64,000 bases of DNA from Alistipes sp. (GTDB lineage: Bacteria; Bacteroidota; Bacteroidia; Bacteroidales; Rikenellaceae). The notes beneath the pieces were generated by a model that worked only from the letters and a program-made list of their open reading frames with translations, was not told where the DNA came from and ran no database searches. Shown here piece by piece: positions 48,284 to 58,380 of the stretch (the first letter of the stretch is position 1; every line of letters begins with the position of its first letter). Both the position numbers and the translations under genes were made by a program. The stretch spans positions 1 to 64,000 of the forward strand of contig JALENN010000007.1 of NCBI GenBank assembly GCA_022767745.1. Direction: 5' to 3'.

Positions 48284-48589
48284 ATGAACCAGAAAATTAG
48301 AATCAAACTCAAGTCTTTCGACCACAACTTGGTGGACAAGTCGGCCGAGAAGATCGTGAAGACGGTGAAGGCTACCGACGCCATGGTTAGCGGTCCGGTG
48401 CCCCTGCCCACGAAGAAGCAGATTTTTACGGTCAACCGCTCGACGTTCGTCAACAAGAAGGCCCGCGAGCAGTTCCAGTTCTGCACCTTCAAGCGTATCA
48501 TCGACATCTATTCGTCGACGCCGAAGACCATCGACGCGCTGATGAAGCTGGAGCTTCCTTCGGGTGTAGAGGTTGAGATCAAGGTCTGA
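48284..48589 (+). CDS. rpsJ: 30S ribosomal protein S10
   Basis: [36 protein letters not shown]. Confidence 0.98.
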   Translation: MNQKIRIKLKSFDHNLVDKSAEKIVKTVKATDAMVSGPVPLPTKKQIFTVNRSTFVNKKAREQFQFCTFKRIIDIYSSTPKTIDALMKLELPSGVEVEIKV

Positions 48590-48597
48590 TGACAATA

Positions 48598-48644
48598 TGC
48601 ACGTGCGGGGCGCATCGTGAAGCGGGGCGCCCCCGCAGTGTGCA
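48598..48644 (+). promoter_or_regulatory. Stem-loop in the rpsJ-rplC intergenic gap
   Basis: TGCAC-g-TGCGGGG...CCCCGCA-gt-GTGCA. Confidence 0.6.
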
Positions 48645-48730
48645 ATTGCAGTGAGTAGTATTTACAAACGAAAATATAGACTCAAGAAGACAAATCACTT
48701 TAATTCAACAAACGTAATTCGACAGAAAAA

Positions 48731-49345
48731 ATGTCAGGACTAATTGGAAAGAAGATCGGAATGACTTCCGTTTACAGTGCCGAGGGTAAGAACATACCAT
48801 GCACTGTCATTGAGGCTGGTCCGTGTGTAGTTACGCAAATTAAGACGGTCGAGAAGGACTCTTACGAGGCCGTCCAGGTTGCCTATGACGACAAAAGTGA
48901 AAAACACACCAGCAACAGTTTGTTAGGTCACTTCAAGAAGGCCGGCACTACCCCCAAGCGCAAGATGGCTGAGTTCAAGGGTATGCCCGAAGTGAACCTC
49001 GGTGATACGCTCACCGTCGATATGTTCTCGGAGGAGGACTGGGTCGACGTGACCGGGATCTCGAAGGGTAAGGGCTTCCAGGGCGTAGTTAAGCGCCACG
49101 GTTTCGGCGGTGTGGGCGGTCAGACCCACGGTCAGCACAACCGTCAGCGCAAGCCCGGTTCGCTGGGTGCTTCGTCTTATCCGTCACGCGTGTTCAAAGG
49201 CAAGCGTTTGGCAGGACGTATGGGTGGCGACCAGGTGAAGGTCGTTAACCTGAAGGTATTGAAGGTTATTCCCGAGAACAACCTCATTCTGGTGAAGGGT
49301 TCGATTCCCGGGGCAAAGGGTGCTTATTTAACAATTGAGAAGTAG
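48731..49345 (+). CDS. rplC: 50S ribosomal protein L3
   Basis: [34 protein letters not shown]. Confidence 0.99.
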   Translation: MSGLIGKKIGMTSVYSAEGKNIPCTVIEAGPCVVTQIKTVEKDSYEAVQVAYDDKSEKHTSNSLLGHFKKAGTTPKRKMAEFKGMPEVNLGDTLTVDMFSEEDWVDVTGISKGKGFQGVVKRHGFGGVGGQTHGQHNRQRKPGSLGASSYPSRVFKGKRLAGRMGGDQVKVVNLKVLKVIPENNLILVKGSIPGAKGAYLTIEK

Positions 49346-49346
49346 T

Positions 49347-49973
49347 ATGGAATTAGCTGTTTATAACACACAAGGACAAGAGACCGGACGCAAGGTAGTC
49401 CTTTCGGATGCGGTCTTCGGCGTGGAGGCTAATGACCACGCTATCTATCTCGACGTGAAGCAGTATCTGGCCGATCAGCGTCAGGGTACGCACAAGTCGA
49501 AGCAGCGTAACGAGGTTGCCGGTTCTACGCGCAAGCTCAAGCGTCAGAAGGGTACGGGCGGTGCTCGTTGCGGTAGCATCAAGTCGCCTCTGTTCCCGGG
49601 CGGTGGCCGCGTATTCGGTCCGGTACCCCGCGACTACAGCTTCAAGCTCAACAAGAAGCTCAAGCGTCTGGCCCGTCGCAGCGCTCTGACCTACAAGGCT
49701 CAGGCCGGTGCCATCACCGTTGTAGAGTCGCCCGCACTGGAGGCTCCCAAGACCAAGCAGGTGGAGGCCATGACCAAGGCCCTGAAGGTAGCCGACAAGA
49801 AGGTGCTTCTGGTACTGCCCGAGGGCAACGTAAACCTTCAGCTGTCATGCCGCAACATCCCCTCGGTAAAGCCTATCCTGGCTGCCAACATCAACACCTA
49901 CGAGGTAATGAACGCCAACGTACTGGTGATGGTCGAGGGTGCAGAGAACGTATTGAATGTAATGTTAGCTTAA
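49347..49973 (+). CDS. rplD: 50S ribosomal protein L4
   Basis: [33 protein letters not shown]. Confidence 0.99.
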   Translation: MELAVYNTQGQETGRKVVLSDAVFGVEANDHAIYLDVKQYLADQRQGTHKSKQRNEVAGSTRKLKRQKGTGGARCGSIKSPLFPGGGRVFGPVPRDYSFKLNKKLKRLARRSALTYKAQAGAITVVESPALEAPKTKQVEAMTKALKVADKKVLLVLPEGNVNLQLSCRNIPSVKPILAANINTYEVMNANVLVMVEGAENVLNVMLA

Positions 49974-49986
49974 AAACGCAAGAAAG

Positions 49987-50277
49987 ATGGAAGTGATAAT
50001 TAAGCCTATTTTGACCGAGAAAATGACGATTCAGGGCGAAAAACTGAACCGCTACGGTTTTATCGTCGACGTTAGAGCTAACAAGCTGCAGATACGCAAC
50101 GCTGTTGAGCAGATGTACAACGTCGTGGTGACGGATGTAAACACCGCCAATTACATGGGCAAGCTCAAGAGCCGCTACACGAAGGCCGGCCTGCTGGAGG
50201 GTCGCGCCAACAACTTCAAGAAGGCCGTGGTCACCTTGAAGGATGGAGACAAGATAGATTTTTACAGTAATATCTAA
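49987..50277 (+). CDS. rplW: 50S ribosomal protein L23
   Basis: [11 protein letters not shown]...[24 protein letters not shown]. Confidence 0.98.
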   Translation: MEVIIKPILTEKMTIQGEKLNRYGFIVDVRANKLQIRNAVEQMYNVVVTDVNTANYMGKLKSRYTKAGLLEGRANNFKKAVVTLKDGDKIDFYSNI

Positions 50278-50282
50278 CAGAC

Positions 50283-51107
50283 ATGGCAGTAAGAAAGTTT
50301 AAGCCGGTAACAGCCGGTACGAGACATAAGATCATAGGCGCCTTCGACGAGATCACTTGCACGACGCCTGAGAAGTCGTTGCTCAGCCCCAAGAAGAGCA
50401 CTGGCGGACGTAACAACACCGGTAAGATGACCATGCGCTACATCGGCGGCGGTCACAAGCAGATGTACCGTAACGTCGATTTCAAGCGCTCGAAGGATGG
50501 CATTGCCGCTACTGTAAAGACTATCGAGTACGACCCGAACCGTACGGCCCGCATCGCCCTGGTGGTGTATGCCGACGGCGAGAAGAGCTATATCCTGGCT
50601 CCCAACGGCCTCAAGGTAGGCCAGACCGTGATGAGCGGTGCAGGAGTTGCTCCTGAGGTCGGAAACACGCTGTTCCTGAGCGAGATTCCTCTGGGAACGG
50701 TTGTACACAACATTGAACTCTACCCCGGTCAGGGTGCCGCAATGGCCCGTTCGGCCGGTTCGTATGCTCAGCTTCTGGCACGCGAAGGAAAATTCGCTAT
50801 CATCAAGTTGCCTTCAGGTGAGACTCGTATGGTACTCGTAACTTGCCGCGCTACGGTAGGCGTGGTTTCGAACATCGATCACAACCTCGAGAGCTCGGGT
50901 AAGGCAGGTCGCAAGCGTTGGCTCGGCCGCCGTCCGCGCAACCGTGGTGTCGTGATGAACCCTGTTGATCACCCGATGGGTGGTGGTGAAGGCCGCGCTT
51001 CGGGAGGTCACCCGCGTTCGCGTAAGGGATTGTTGGCTAAGGGCTATAAGACTCGTAACCCGAAGAAGACGACCTCGAAGTTCATCATTTCAAGAAAGAA
51101 AAAATAA
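50283..51107 (+). CDS. rplB: 50S ribosomal protein L2
   Basis: [45 protein letters not shown]. Confidence 0.99.
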   Translation: MAVRKFKPVTAGTRHKIIGAFDEITCTTPEKSLLSPKKSTGGRNNTGKMTMRYIGGGHKQMYRNVDFKRSKDGIAATVKTIEYDPNRTARIALVVYADGEKSYILAPNGLKVGQTVMSGAGVAPEVGNTLFLSEIPLGTVVHNIELYPGQGAAMARSAGSYAQLLAREGKFAIIKLPSGETRMVLVTCRATVGVVSNIDHNLESSGKAGRKRWLGRRPRNRGVVMNPVDHPMGGGEGRASGGHPRSRKGLLAKGYKTRNPKKTTSKFIISRKKK

Positions 51108-51124
51108 TTAAATAGAGTATCATA

Positions 51125-51394
51125 ATGAGCCGTTCATTAAAAAAAGGACCATTCATTGACCCCAAGCTCGAGGCTAAGGTAGTGGCACAGGCCGAGGGGA
51201 ACAAGAAGACTGTCATCAAGACATGGTCTCGCGCAAGTATGATTTCGCCTGACTTCGTCGGTCAGACGATAGCAGTCCACAACGGAAACAAGTTCATTCC
51301 CGTTTACGTAACCGAGAATATGGTGGGCCACAAGCTGGGCGAGTTCGCCCCCACCCGCAATTTCCGTGGTCATGCAGGTAACAAGAAAAAATAG
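51125..51394 (+). CDS. rpsS: 30S ribosomal protein S19
   Basis: [31 protein letters not shown]. Confidence 0.99.
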   Translation: MSRSLKKGPFIDPKLEAKVVAQAEGNKKTVIKTWSRASMISPDFVGQTIAVHNGNKFIPVYVTENMVGHKLGEFAPTRNFRGHAGNKKK

Positions 51395-51400
51395 TAGACA

Positions 51401-51811
51401 ATGGGTTCAAGAAAAGCAATAAGAGCCGAGAAATTAAAGGCTGAAAAGAAGCAGAAGGCGATCGCCGTAATGCGTGATTGCCCGACCTCTCCGCGCAAGA
51501 TGCGTCTGGTTGCCGACATCATCCGCGGTGTTGAGATAAACAAGGCGCTTGGCATTCTTCGCTACTCGAAGAAGGAGGCGTCGATCAGAATGGAGAAGCT
51601 CCTCAAGTCGGCTATCGCCAACTGGGAGGCCAAGAACGAGGGCGAGCGTCTTGAGGACGTAACGCTGTGCGTCAAGGAGATCATGGTTGACGGCGGCCGC
51701 ATGCTCAAGCGCATCCAGGCAGCGCCTCAGGGTCGTGCTCACCGTATCCGCAAGCGTTCGAACCACGTGACCATCGTAGTAGACAAAATGGTAACCGCAG
51801 AAAACAACTAA
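51401..51811 (+). CDS. rplV: 50S ribosomal protein L22
   Basis: [36 protein letters not shown]. Confidence 0.98.
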   Translation: MGSRKAIRAEKLKAEKKQKAIAVMRDCPTSPRKMRLVADIIRGVEINKALGILRYSKKEASIRMEKLLKSAIANWEAKNEGERLEDVTLCVKEIMVDGGRMLKRIQAAPQGRAHRIRKRSNHVTIVVDKMVTAENN

Positions 51812-51815
51812 GCAA

Positions 51816-52550
51816 ATGGGACAGAAAGTAAATCCAATAGCAAACCGTCTTGGTATCATCAAGGGTTGGGATTCCAACTGGTATGGTGGTAAGGATTTCT
51901 CAGAGAAATTGGTAGAAGACGCTAAGATCCGCAAGTACTTGAATGTCCGTTTGGCCAAGGCAAGCATCTCGCGCATCATCATCGAGCGCACGCTCAAGCT
52001 GGTTACCGTTACCATCTCTACGGCCCGTCCGGGTATCATCATCGGCAAGGGCGGCCAGGAGGTCGACAAGTTGAAGGAGGAGCTGAAGAAGCTCACCGGC
52101 AAGGAGATCCAGATCAATATCTTCGAGGTAAAGCGTCCCGAGGTTGACGCCATGATCGTGGCCAACAACATCGCACGCCAGCTCGAGGGCCGTGTATCGT
52201 ACCGCCGCGCCATCAAGACGACCATCGCATCGACGATGCGTATGGGCGCCGAGGGTATCAAGGTACAGATCTCGGGTCGTGTAGGCGGCGCCGAGATGGC
52301 CCGCAGCGAGATGATCAAGGAGGGACGTATTCCTCTTCACACGTTCCGCGCCGACGTGGACTACTGCCTGGCCGAGGCTCTGACGAAGGTCGGTATCCTC
52401 GGAATCAAGGTTTGGATCTGCCACGGTACGGTTTACGGCAAGCGTGATCTGTTCGAGATTCAGGGCGTAGCCTCGCAGCAGGGCAACGGTGCACCCCAGC
52501 ACCGCGGCGGCAAGGGCGCTCCCCGCAAGAGACGTAATAACAACAAGTAA
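51816..52550 (+). CDS. rpsC: 30S ribosomal protein S3
   Basis: [43 protein letters not shown]. Confidence 0.99.
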   Translation: MGQKVNPIANRLGIIKGWDSNWYGGKDFSEKLVEDAKIRKYLNVRLAKASISRIIIERTLKLVTVTISTARPGIIIGKGGQEVDKLKEELKKLTGKEIQINIFEVKRPEVDAMIVANNIARQLEGRVSYRRAIKTTIASTMRMGAEGIKVQISGRVGGAEMARSEMIKEGRIPLHTFRADVDYCLAEALTKVGILGIKVWICHGTVYGKRDLFEIQGVASQQGNGAPQHRGGKGAPRKRRNNNK

Positions 52551-52579
52551 GTAGGACCTTTTAAAGCGAAAAAACAGTT

Positions 52580-52999
52580 ATGTTACAGCCAAAAAAGACC
52601 AAGTTTAGAAGAATGCAGAAGGGTCGTATGAAGGGTTTCGCTCAGAGAGGAAACCAGCTTGCATACGGTTCGTTCGGAATCAAGGCACTTGAGTCGACCT
52701 GGATTACGGGTCGCCAGATTGAGGCGGCACGTCAGGCCATCACCCGATACATGAAGCGTGAGGGTCAGATCTGGATCCGCATCTTCCCCGACAAACCCAT
52801 CACGAAGAAGCCCGCCGAGGTACGTATGGGTAAGGGTAAGGGTAATCCGGAAGGATTCGTAGCGCCCGTAACCCCGGGACGTATCCTGTTCGAGGCCGAG
52901 GGAGTACCCTTGGAGATAGCACAGGAGGCACTTCGTCTGGGTGCGCAGAAGCTGCCTATCACGACCAAGTTTATCGTACGACGCGATTATGTTGAATAA
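52580..52999 (+). CDS. rplP: 50S ribosomal protein L16
   Basis: [43 protein letters not shown]. Confidence 0.99.
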   Translation: MLQPKKTKFRRMQKGRMKGFAQRGNQLAYGSFGIKALESTWITGRQIEAARQAITRYMKREGQIWIRIFPDKPITKKPAEVRMGKGKGNPEGFVAPVTPGRILFEAEGVPLEIAQEALRLGAQKLPITTKFIVRRDYVE

Positions 53000-53019
53000 T
53001 CCCCAAAACAGAGAAAGAG

Positions 53020-53214
53020 ATGAAAAGTGCTGAAATAAAGGATATGTCGGTCCAGGACCTGCAGGAGCGCATCGAGGCCGAGAAGGCAAAGCTCGCGTCG
53101 CTGAAGGTGCAGCATGCGGTTTCGCCGGTCGAGAATCCTTCGATCATAAAGAAATCCCGCAGAGATATAGCTCGTATGCTGACGATTCTGCGTCAAAAGA
53201 ACCCTAAATGTTAA
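53020..53214 (+). CDS. rpmC: 50S ribosomal protein L29
   Basis: [57 protein letters not shown]. Confidence 0.97.
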   Translation: MKSAEIKDMSVQDLQERIEAEKAKLASLKVQHAVSPVENPSIIKKSRRDIARMLTILRQKNPKC

Positions 53215-53222
53215 TTACCACT

Positions 53223-53477
53223 ATGGAAAGAAATCTTAGAAAAGAGCGCATCGGGTTGGTTGTCAGCAACAAAATGGAGAAGACCATTGTGGTTGCGGTA
53301 GCGCGTAAGGTTAAGCATCCCATCTATGGCAAGTTCGTGAACAAAACTACGAAGTTCGTAGCCGAGTGCACCGACGAGAGCGTGAAGGAGGGCGATACCG
53401 TCCGCATCATGGAGACCCGCCCTCTGAGCAAGACGAAGCGTTGGAGATTAGTACAAATCATTGAAAGAGCTAAGTAG
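53223..53477 (+). CDS. rpsQ: 30S ribosomal protein S17
   Basis: [38 protein letters not shown]. Confidence 0.98.
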   Translation: MERNLRKERIGLVVSNKMEKTIVVAVARKVKHPIYGKFVNKTTKFVAECTDESVKEGDTVRIMETRPLSKTKRWRLVQIIERAK

Positions 53478-53479
53478 TT

Positions 53480-53845
53480 ATGATACAGCAAGAAAGTAGA
53501 TTAGTGGTAGCTGACAACAGCGGAGCGAAGGAGGTACTTTGCATCCGTGTGCTTGGCGGAACGAAGCGCCGCTACGCATCTATCGGCGATAAGATCGTCG
53601 TAGCTGTGAAGAGCGCCAGCCCGTCGGGCGACGTTAAGAAGGGAGCCGTTTCGAAGGCGGTTGTAGTACGAACGACGAAGGAGATCCGCCGTGCAAACGG
53701 ATCATACATCCGTTTCGACGACAACGCCGTAGTGCTTCTCAACAACCAGGGCGAGATGCGCGGCACGCGAATCTTCGGTCCCGTAGCACGTGAGCTTCGT
53801 GACCAGTACATGAAGATCATATCGTTGGCACCTGAAGTATTGTAA
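53480..53845 (+). CDS. rplN: 50S ribosomal protein L14
   Basis: [27 protein letters not shown]. Confidence 0.99.
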   Translation: MIQQESRLVVADNSGAKEVLCIRVLGGTKRRYASIGDKIVVAVKSASPSGDVKKGAVSKAVVVRTTKEIRRANGSYIRFDDNAVVLLNNQGEMRGTRIFGPVARELRDQYMKIISLAPEVL

Positions 53846-53863
53846 TCAAAAAAGAAGTAAAAG

Positions 53864-54187
53864 ATGTCAGTCAAGTTACATATCAAGAAGGGGGACATGG
53901 TTTACGTCAACGCGGGCGACAACAAGGGTCAGCAGGGTAAAGTCCTGGAGGTTGATCCTGCGAAGCAGCGCGCAATCGTCGAGGGCGTAAATCTTTGCAA
54001 GAAGGCCACCAAGCCCAATGCCAAGAATCCTCAGGGTGGAATCATCGAGCAGGAGGCTCCGATCCACATCTCGAATCTGCAGGTGCTCGATCCCAAGAGC
54101 GGCAAACCCACTCGCGTCGGCCGTAAGGCGGATGACAAAGGTAAATTAGTTCGTTACGCTAAAAAGTCAGGAGAGGAGATCAAATAA
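53864..54187 (+). CDS. rplX: 50S ribosomal protein L24
   Basis: [42 protein letters not shown]. Confidence 0.98.
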   Translation: MSVKLHIKKGDMVYVNAGDNKGQQGKVLEVDPAKQRAIVEGVNLCKKATKPNAKNPQGGIIEQEAPIHISNLQVLDPKSGKPTRVGRKADDKGKLVRYAKKSGEEIK

Positions 54188-54747
54188 TGGCATACGTACC
54201 AACACTCAAAACGCAGTATAAGGAGCAGATAGTTCCTGCTCTGATGAAGGAGTTTGGCTACACCAGCGTAATGCAGTGTCCCAAGCTCGAGAAGATCGTG
54301 ATCAACCAGGGTATGGGTCAGGCCGTGTCGGACAAGAAGCTCATCGACGTGGCACAGGCCGAGCTTACCCAGATCACGGGTCAGAAGGCAGTTCAAACCA
54401 AGTCGCGCAAGGATATCTCTAACTTCAAGTTGCGCCGCGGCATGCCTATCGGCGTACGTGTGACGCTCCGCCGCAACCGTATGTACGAGTTCCTGGAGCG
54501 CCTCATCGCAGTGGCTCTGCCCCGTATCCGCGACTTCAAGGGTATCAACGAGAAGTTCGACGGCAGCGGCAACTACACGCTGGGCATAAGCGAGCAGATC
54601 ATCTTCCCCGAGATCGACATCGACAAGATCACGAAGATCTTCGGTATGGAGATAACTTTCGTTACGACGGCCCAGAGCGACGAGGAGGGTTACGCCCTTC
54701 TGCGCGAGTTCGGCCTTCCTTTCAAGAACGCTAAAAAGAACCAATAG
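54187..54747 (+). CDS. rplE: 50S ribosomal protein L5
   Basis: [39 protein letters not shown]. Confidence 0.99.
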   Translation: MAYVPTLKTQYKEQIVPALMKEFGYTSVMQCPKLEKIVINQGMGQAVSDKKLIDVAQAELTQITGQKAVQTKSRKDISNFKLRRGMPIGVRVTLRRNRMYEFLERLIAVALPRIRDFKGINEKFDGSGNYTLGISEQIIFPEIDIDKITKIFGMEITFVTTAQSDEEGYALLREFGLPFKNAKKNQ

Positions 54748-54749
54748 GT

Positions 54750-55046
54750 ATGGCAAAAGAATCAATGAAGGCACGCGAGGTAAAGCGTGTGAAACTTGCA
54801 AACCGTTATGCCCACAAGCGTGAGGAGATTGCAGCCAAGGTTAAGAGCGGCGAGATGGATCACGAGGAGGCGTGGATCGCACTGTCGAAGCTGCCCCGCA
54901 ACTCGAATCCCATACGCCAGCACAACCGTTGCATGCTGACGGGCCGCCCGAAGGGTTACATGCGTCAGTTCGGCATCAGCCGTATCCAGTTCCGCGAGAT
55001 GGCGTCGAAGGGCCTCATCCCGGGTGTAAAGAAGGCAAGCTGGTAA
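54750..55046 (+). CDS. rpsN: 30S ribosomal protein S14
   Basis: [53 protein letters not shown]. Confidence 0.99.
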   Translation: MAKESMKAREVKRVKLANRYAHKREEIAAKVKSGEMDHEEAWIALSKLPRNSNPIRQHNRCMLTGRPKGYMRQFGISRIQFREMASKGLIPGVKKASW

Positions 55047-55057
55047 TATGATAGCGT

Positions 55058-55096
55058 CGGGGTACGGCGCAAGGTTCGTACCCCGCGCGTTTTTTT
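55058..55096 (+). terminator. Intra-operon Rho-independent terminator after rpsN
   Basis: 9-bp stem CGGGGTACG-gcgcaaggtt-CGTACCCCG, then CGCG and T7. Confidence 0.75.
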
Positions 55097-55105
55097 CGGT
55101 GTGCG

Positions 55106-55480
55106 GAAGAGCTCCGGCTCTCACCCCATCGATTAGTCTCTTCGGAAGACCATATTCGGAGGGTGCCAATATATATAGGTGGATCGCATGACGTCCGAAA
55201 GGACGTTCCGACGGTCCGGGTGCCCGCGATACGCTTCAGGCGTATCCAAGAGCAGGTCTTCTATACGGATGCAGAATCCCGAGTATTCGGCATCCGGCAC
55301 GGAGGAAAGTGCCGCCCGAGGGCGGTAACTTCTCGGTGTCGGTGCTGCGGAAAGGGTTAGGCATCGAGTTACGCAGCCCGACGTCGTCCGCATTGTGCGG
55401 CGGCGGTTTCTGCCACAGGCTTGTGCCGAGTGGGGAAGGGGCGACATGGTTGTGGCTGACCCGTGCGCGGAGCACGGTGC
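55106..55480. other. Hairpin-dense noncoding insert between rpsN and rpsH (candidate structured RNA or repeat element)
   Basis: At least nine short-loop inverted repeats, including cUUCGg and GAAA tetraloop types; no convincing ORF. Confidence 0.5.
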
Positions 55481-55622
55481 CGGTTGCGACTTTTGTCGTT
55501 CACGCAGCGATGTGACGCCCGAATGGGGGTTCGCACGCGGTCGCCGGGTTACATTTTGCGCGAAAATCCGCATAATCGCTTAAATCTTAAGGTAAAAAGG
55601 CGATTTTTCGGAATTTTATGCG

Positions 55623-55630
55623 TATATTTG
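55623..55630 (+). promoter_or_regulatory. rpsH-rplQ promoter -7 box TATATTTG
   Basis: GAATTTTATGCGTATATTTGCGCG; nearly identical to the prfA promoter. Confidence 0.65.
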
Positions 55631-55741
55631 CGCGCATTGTCGCGCGGGTATGCCTTATCGGCGTTCCGCATGGCGGTGTCCCGCAAGGGCAAACGATTGA
55701 AAAAAGAACCATTTTTATTAATTTTTAACTTTTAATTCATT

Positions 55742-56140
55742 ATGACAGATCCAATCGCGGATTTTCTAACTCGAATTAGAAACGCAGTGAAAGCCAACCA
55801 CAAAGTGGTTGAAGCTCCTGGCTCAAAAATTAAGCAGGAAATTACGAAGATTCTCTACGAGCAGGGCTACATCCTGGCCTACAAGTTCGACACCGATGAG
55901 AAGGGTCACCCCACCATCAAGATCGCACTGAAGTGGGATGCCGCTACCAAGACCAACGCCATCAAGGACCTGAAGCGCATCAGCCGTCCGGGTCTGCGCC
56001 GCTATGCGTCGGTATCGGAGATGCCCCGCGTACTGAACGGTCTGGGTATCGCCATCCTCTCGACGTCGAAGGGTATCATGACTGACGCCAAGGCCCGCAA
56101 GGAGAATGTCGGCGGCGAGATCCTCTGCTACGTATACTAA
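55742..56140 (+). CDS. rpsH: 30S ribosomal protein S8
   Basis: [34 protein letters not shown]. Confidence 0.99.
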   Translation: MTDPIADFLTRIRNAVKANHKVVEAPGSKIKQEITKILYEQGYILAYKFDTDEKGHPTIKIALKWDAATKTNAIKDLKRISRPGLRRYASVSEMPRVLNGLGIAILSTSKGIMTDAKARKENVGGEILCYVY

Positions 56141-56199
56141 CAGCCGGGGTGCCTAACCGAAAGTAAAAAAAGATTCACTAACAAAACACACAAGAAACA

Positions 56200-56784
56200 A
56201 TGTCAAGAATTGGTAAATTACCTGTAATCTTGCCGGCGGGTGTGACCGTAGAGGTTCTGCCTGACAACACGGTAATGGTGAAAGGGCCACTTGGGACACT
56301 GAGTCAGAAGGTTGATTCAGACATTAAGGTCGAGGTCGGAACTCACACCGACGCCCACTCGGGCAAGGAGGAGGCAGCCGTTATGGTAAGCCGTCCTACC
56401 AACCAGCCCCGTCACCGTTCGCTGCACGGACTTTACCGTGCGCTGATCAACAACATGGTCATCGGCGTATCGAAGGGCTACGAGATCAAGCAGGAGCTCG
56501 TAGGTGTCGGTTACAAGGCCGAAGTGAAGGGCAACATCCTGGAGATGAGCCTCGGCTACTCGCATGACACGGCGCTGATGCTTCCTCCCGAGATCAAGGC
56601 TACGGCCGTAACGGAGAAGAAGGGCAACCCGATCATCACCCTGACGAGCATCGACAAGCAGCTCATCGGTCAGGTCGCAGCCAAGATCCGCTCGCTGCGC
56701 AAGCCTGAGCCTTACAAGGGTAAGGGTATCAAGTTCGTCGGCGAGACCCTGCGTCGCAAGGCCGGTAAGTCAGCTTCAAAATAG
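56200..56784 (+). CDS. rplF: 50S ribosomal protein L6
   Basis: MSRIGKLPVILPAGVTVEV; PEPYKGKGIKFVGETLRRKAGKS. Confidence 0.99.
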   Translation: MSRIGKLPVILPAGVTVEVLPDNTVMVKGPLGTLSQKVDSDIKVEVGTHTDAHSGKEEAAVMVSRPTNQPRHRSLHGLYRALINNMVIGVSKGYEIKQELVGVGYKAEVKGNILEMSLGYSHDTALMLPPEIKATAVTEKKGNPIITLTSIDKQLIGQVAAKIRSLRKPEPYKGKGIKFVGETLRRKAGKSASK

Positions 56785-56803
56785 TTAAAACAAGTCAAGC
56801 GTT

Positions 56804-57166
56804 ATGTCATTGAATAAGATAGAAAGAAGAGAGAGGATCAAGATGCGTATCCGCAAGATCGTGAGCGGAACGCCCGAGCAGCCTCGCATGACTGTATTCC
56901 GTAGCAACAAGCAGATCTACGTGCAGTTTATAGATGACCTCGCCGGTGTGACTCTGGCCACGGCTTCTTCGCTCGACAAGGAGATCGCTGCCGAGACGGC
57001 AGGCAAGACCAAGAGCGAGGTAGCGGCAATGGTAGGCAAGCTGGCCGCACGCCGCGCCGTCGAGAAGGGAATCTCGACCGTGTCGTTCGACCGTAACGGA
57101 TACCTCTATCACGGAAGAATCAAAATGTTAGCCGACGCCGCTCGCGAGGGTGGTCTTAAATTCTAA
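56804..57166 (+). CDS. rplR: 50S ribosomal protein L18
   Basis: [31 protein letters not shown]. Confidence 0.98.
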   Translation: MSLNKIERRERIKMRIRKIVSGTPEQPRMTVFRSNKQIYVQFIDDLAGVTLATASSLDKEIAAETAGKTKSEVAAMVGKLAARRAVEKGISTVSFDRNGYLYHGRIKMLADAAREGGLKF

Positions 57167-57171
57167 GCGAT

Positions 57172-57690
57172 ATGTCAAATACCAACATAAAGAAAGTTCG
57201 TACAAGCGACCTCGAGCTCAAGGACAGGCTCGTAAGCATCAACCGCGTCACGAAGGTGACGAAGGGAGGTCGTACCTTCAGCTTCTCTGCCATTGTCGTG
57301 GTAGGTAACGAGAACGGTGTGGTAGGCTACGGCCTCGGCAAGGCATCGGAGGTTACGTCGGCAATCGCAAAGGGCGTAGAGGATGCAAAGAAGAATCTGG
57401 TAAAGATTCCGGTAATCAACGGAACGATACCCCACAAGCAGGAGATGCGTTTCGGCGGATCGCTGGTAATGATACGTCCGGCCGCTCCCGGTACGGGTAT
57501 CATCGCCGGAGGTGCCATGCGTGCCGTGCTGGAGTCGGTCGGCATCAAGAACGTGCTCGCCAAGAGCAAGGGTTCGTCGAATGCCCACAACCTGGTAAAG
57601 GCAACGGTAGCAGCGCTGTGCGAGCTTCGCGACGCACGCAGCGTAGCCCAGGTCCGCGGCATATCAATGAACAAGGTGTTTAACGGTTAA
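57172..57690 (+). CDS. rpsE: 30S ribosomal protein S5
   Basis: [43 protein letters not shown]. Confidence 0.99.
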   Translation: MSNTNIKKVRTSDLELKDRLVSINRVTKVTKGGRTFSFSAIVVVGNENGVVGYGLGKASEVTSAIAKGVEDAKKNLVKIPVINGTIPHKQEMRFGGSLVMIRPAAPGTGIIAGGAMRAVLESVGIKNVLAKSKGSSNAHNLVKATVAALCELRDARSVAQVRGISMNKVFNG

Positions 57691-57703
57691 AAAGCGCATC
57701 AGG

Positions 57704-57886
57704 ATGGCAAGATTGAAAATCACTCAGGTTCGCAGCCGCATCGGCGCATCGGCGCAGCAGCGCAAGAATCTCGACGCGCTTGGTCTGCACAAGATCAATC
57801 AGAGTGTGGAGCACGACGATTCGGCTATCATCAAGGGTATGCTCGAGCGCGTAAAGCACCTCGTGGTGATCGAGGAGGTAAAATAA
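57704..57886 (+). CDS. rpmD: 50S ribosomal protein L30
   Basis: LKITQVRSRIGASAQQRKNLDALGLHKINQSVEHDDSA. Confidence 0.97.
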   Translation: MARLKITQVRSRIGASAQQRKNLDALGLHKINQSVEHDDSAIIKGMLERVKHLVVIEEVK

Positions 57887-57913
57887 GTTTAACGATTAAA
57901 GATCGAATTCAAT

Positions 57914-58360
57914 ATGGAACTCAATAACTTGAAGCCCGCAAAGGGCGCTACGCATCACGACAAGCGTGTGGGCCGCGGAGCCGGTTCGGGTCGCGGCGGT
58001 TATGCCACCCGCGGTCTTAAGGGTGCCAAGTCGCGTTCGGGATACTCGCGTAAGCTCGGATTCGAGGGTGGTCAGATGCCCTTGCAGCGTCGCCTTCCCA
58101 AGTTCGGATTCAAGAATCTGAAGAGGGTGGAGTTTAAGCCTATCAACCTTTCGGCGTTGGAGGCTCTGGCAGAGAAGAAGTCGCTTACGGCCATTTCGGT
58201 CGAGACGCTGATCGAAGCCGGATTCGTTTCATCGAATGACAAGGTGAAGATTTTGGGCAACGGTTCTCTCACGAAAGCTCTGACTGTGACGGCACATGCC
58301 TTCTCGAAAAGCGCTGAGGAGGCCATCGCAGCCGCCGGCGGCAGTGTGGAAAAGTTGTAA
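57914..58360 (+). CDS. rplO: 50S ribosomal protein L15
   Basis: MELNNLKPAKGATHHDKRVGRGAGSGRGGYATRGLKGAKSRSG. Confidence 0.98.
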   Translation: MELNNLKPAKGATHHDKRVGRGAGSGRGGYATRGLKGAKSRSGYSRKLGFEGGQMPLQRRLPKFGFKNLKRVEFKPINLSALEALAEKKSLTAISVETLIEAGFVSSNDKVKILGNGSLTKALTVTAHAFSKSAEEAIAAAGGSVEKL

Positions 58361-58380
58361 CCTAAAAACTTCGATTCGAT

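Noticed and set aside
55296-55313. GAGGAAAGT in the insert as the P4 strand of RNase P RNA
   Set aside because: The matching partner strand and other conserved rnpB blocks are not seen nearby.
55133-55573. 146-aa minus-strand ORF and several plus ORFs in the rpsN-rpsH insert
   Set aside because: Short overlapping ORFs in all frames with no motif, coinciding with hairpins; more consistent with noncoding DNA.
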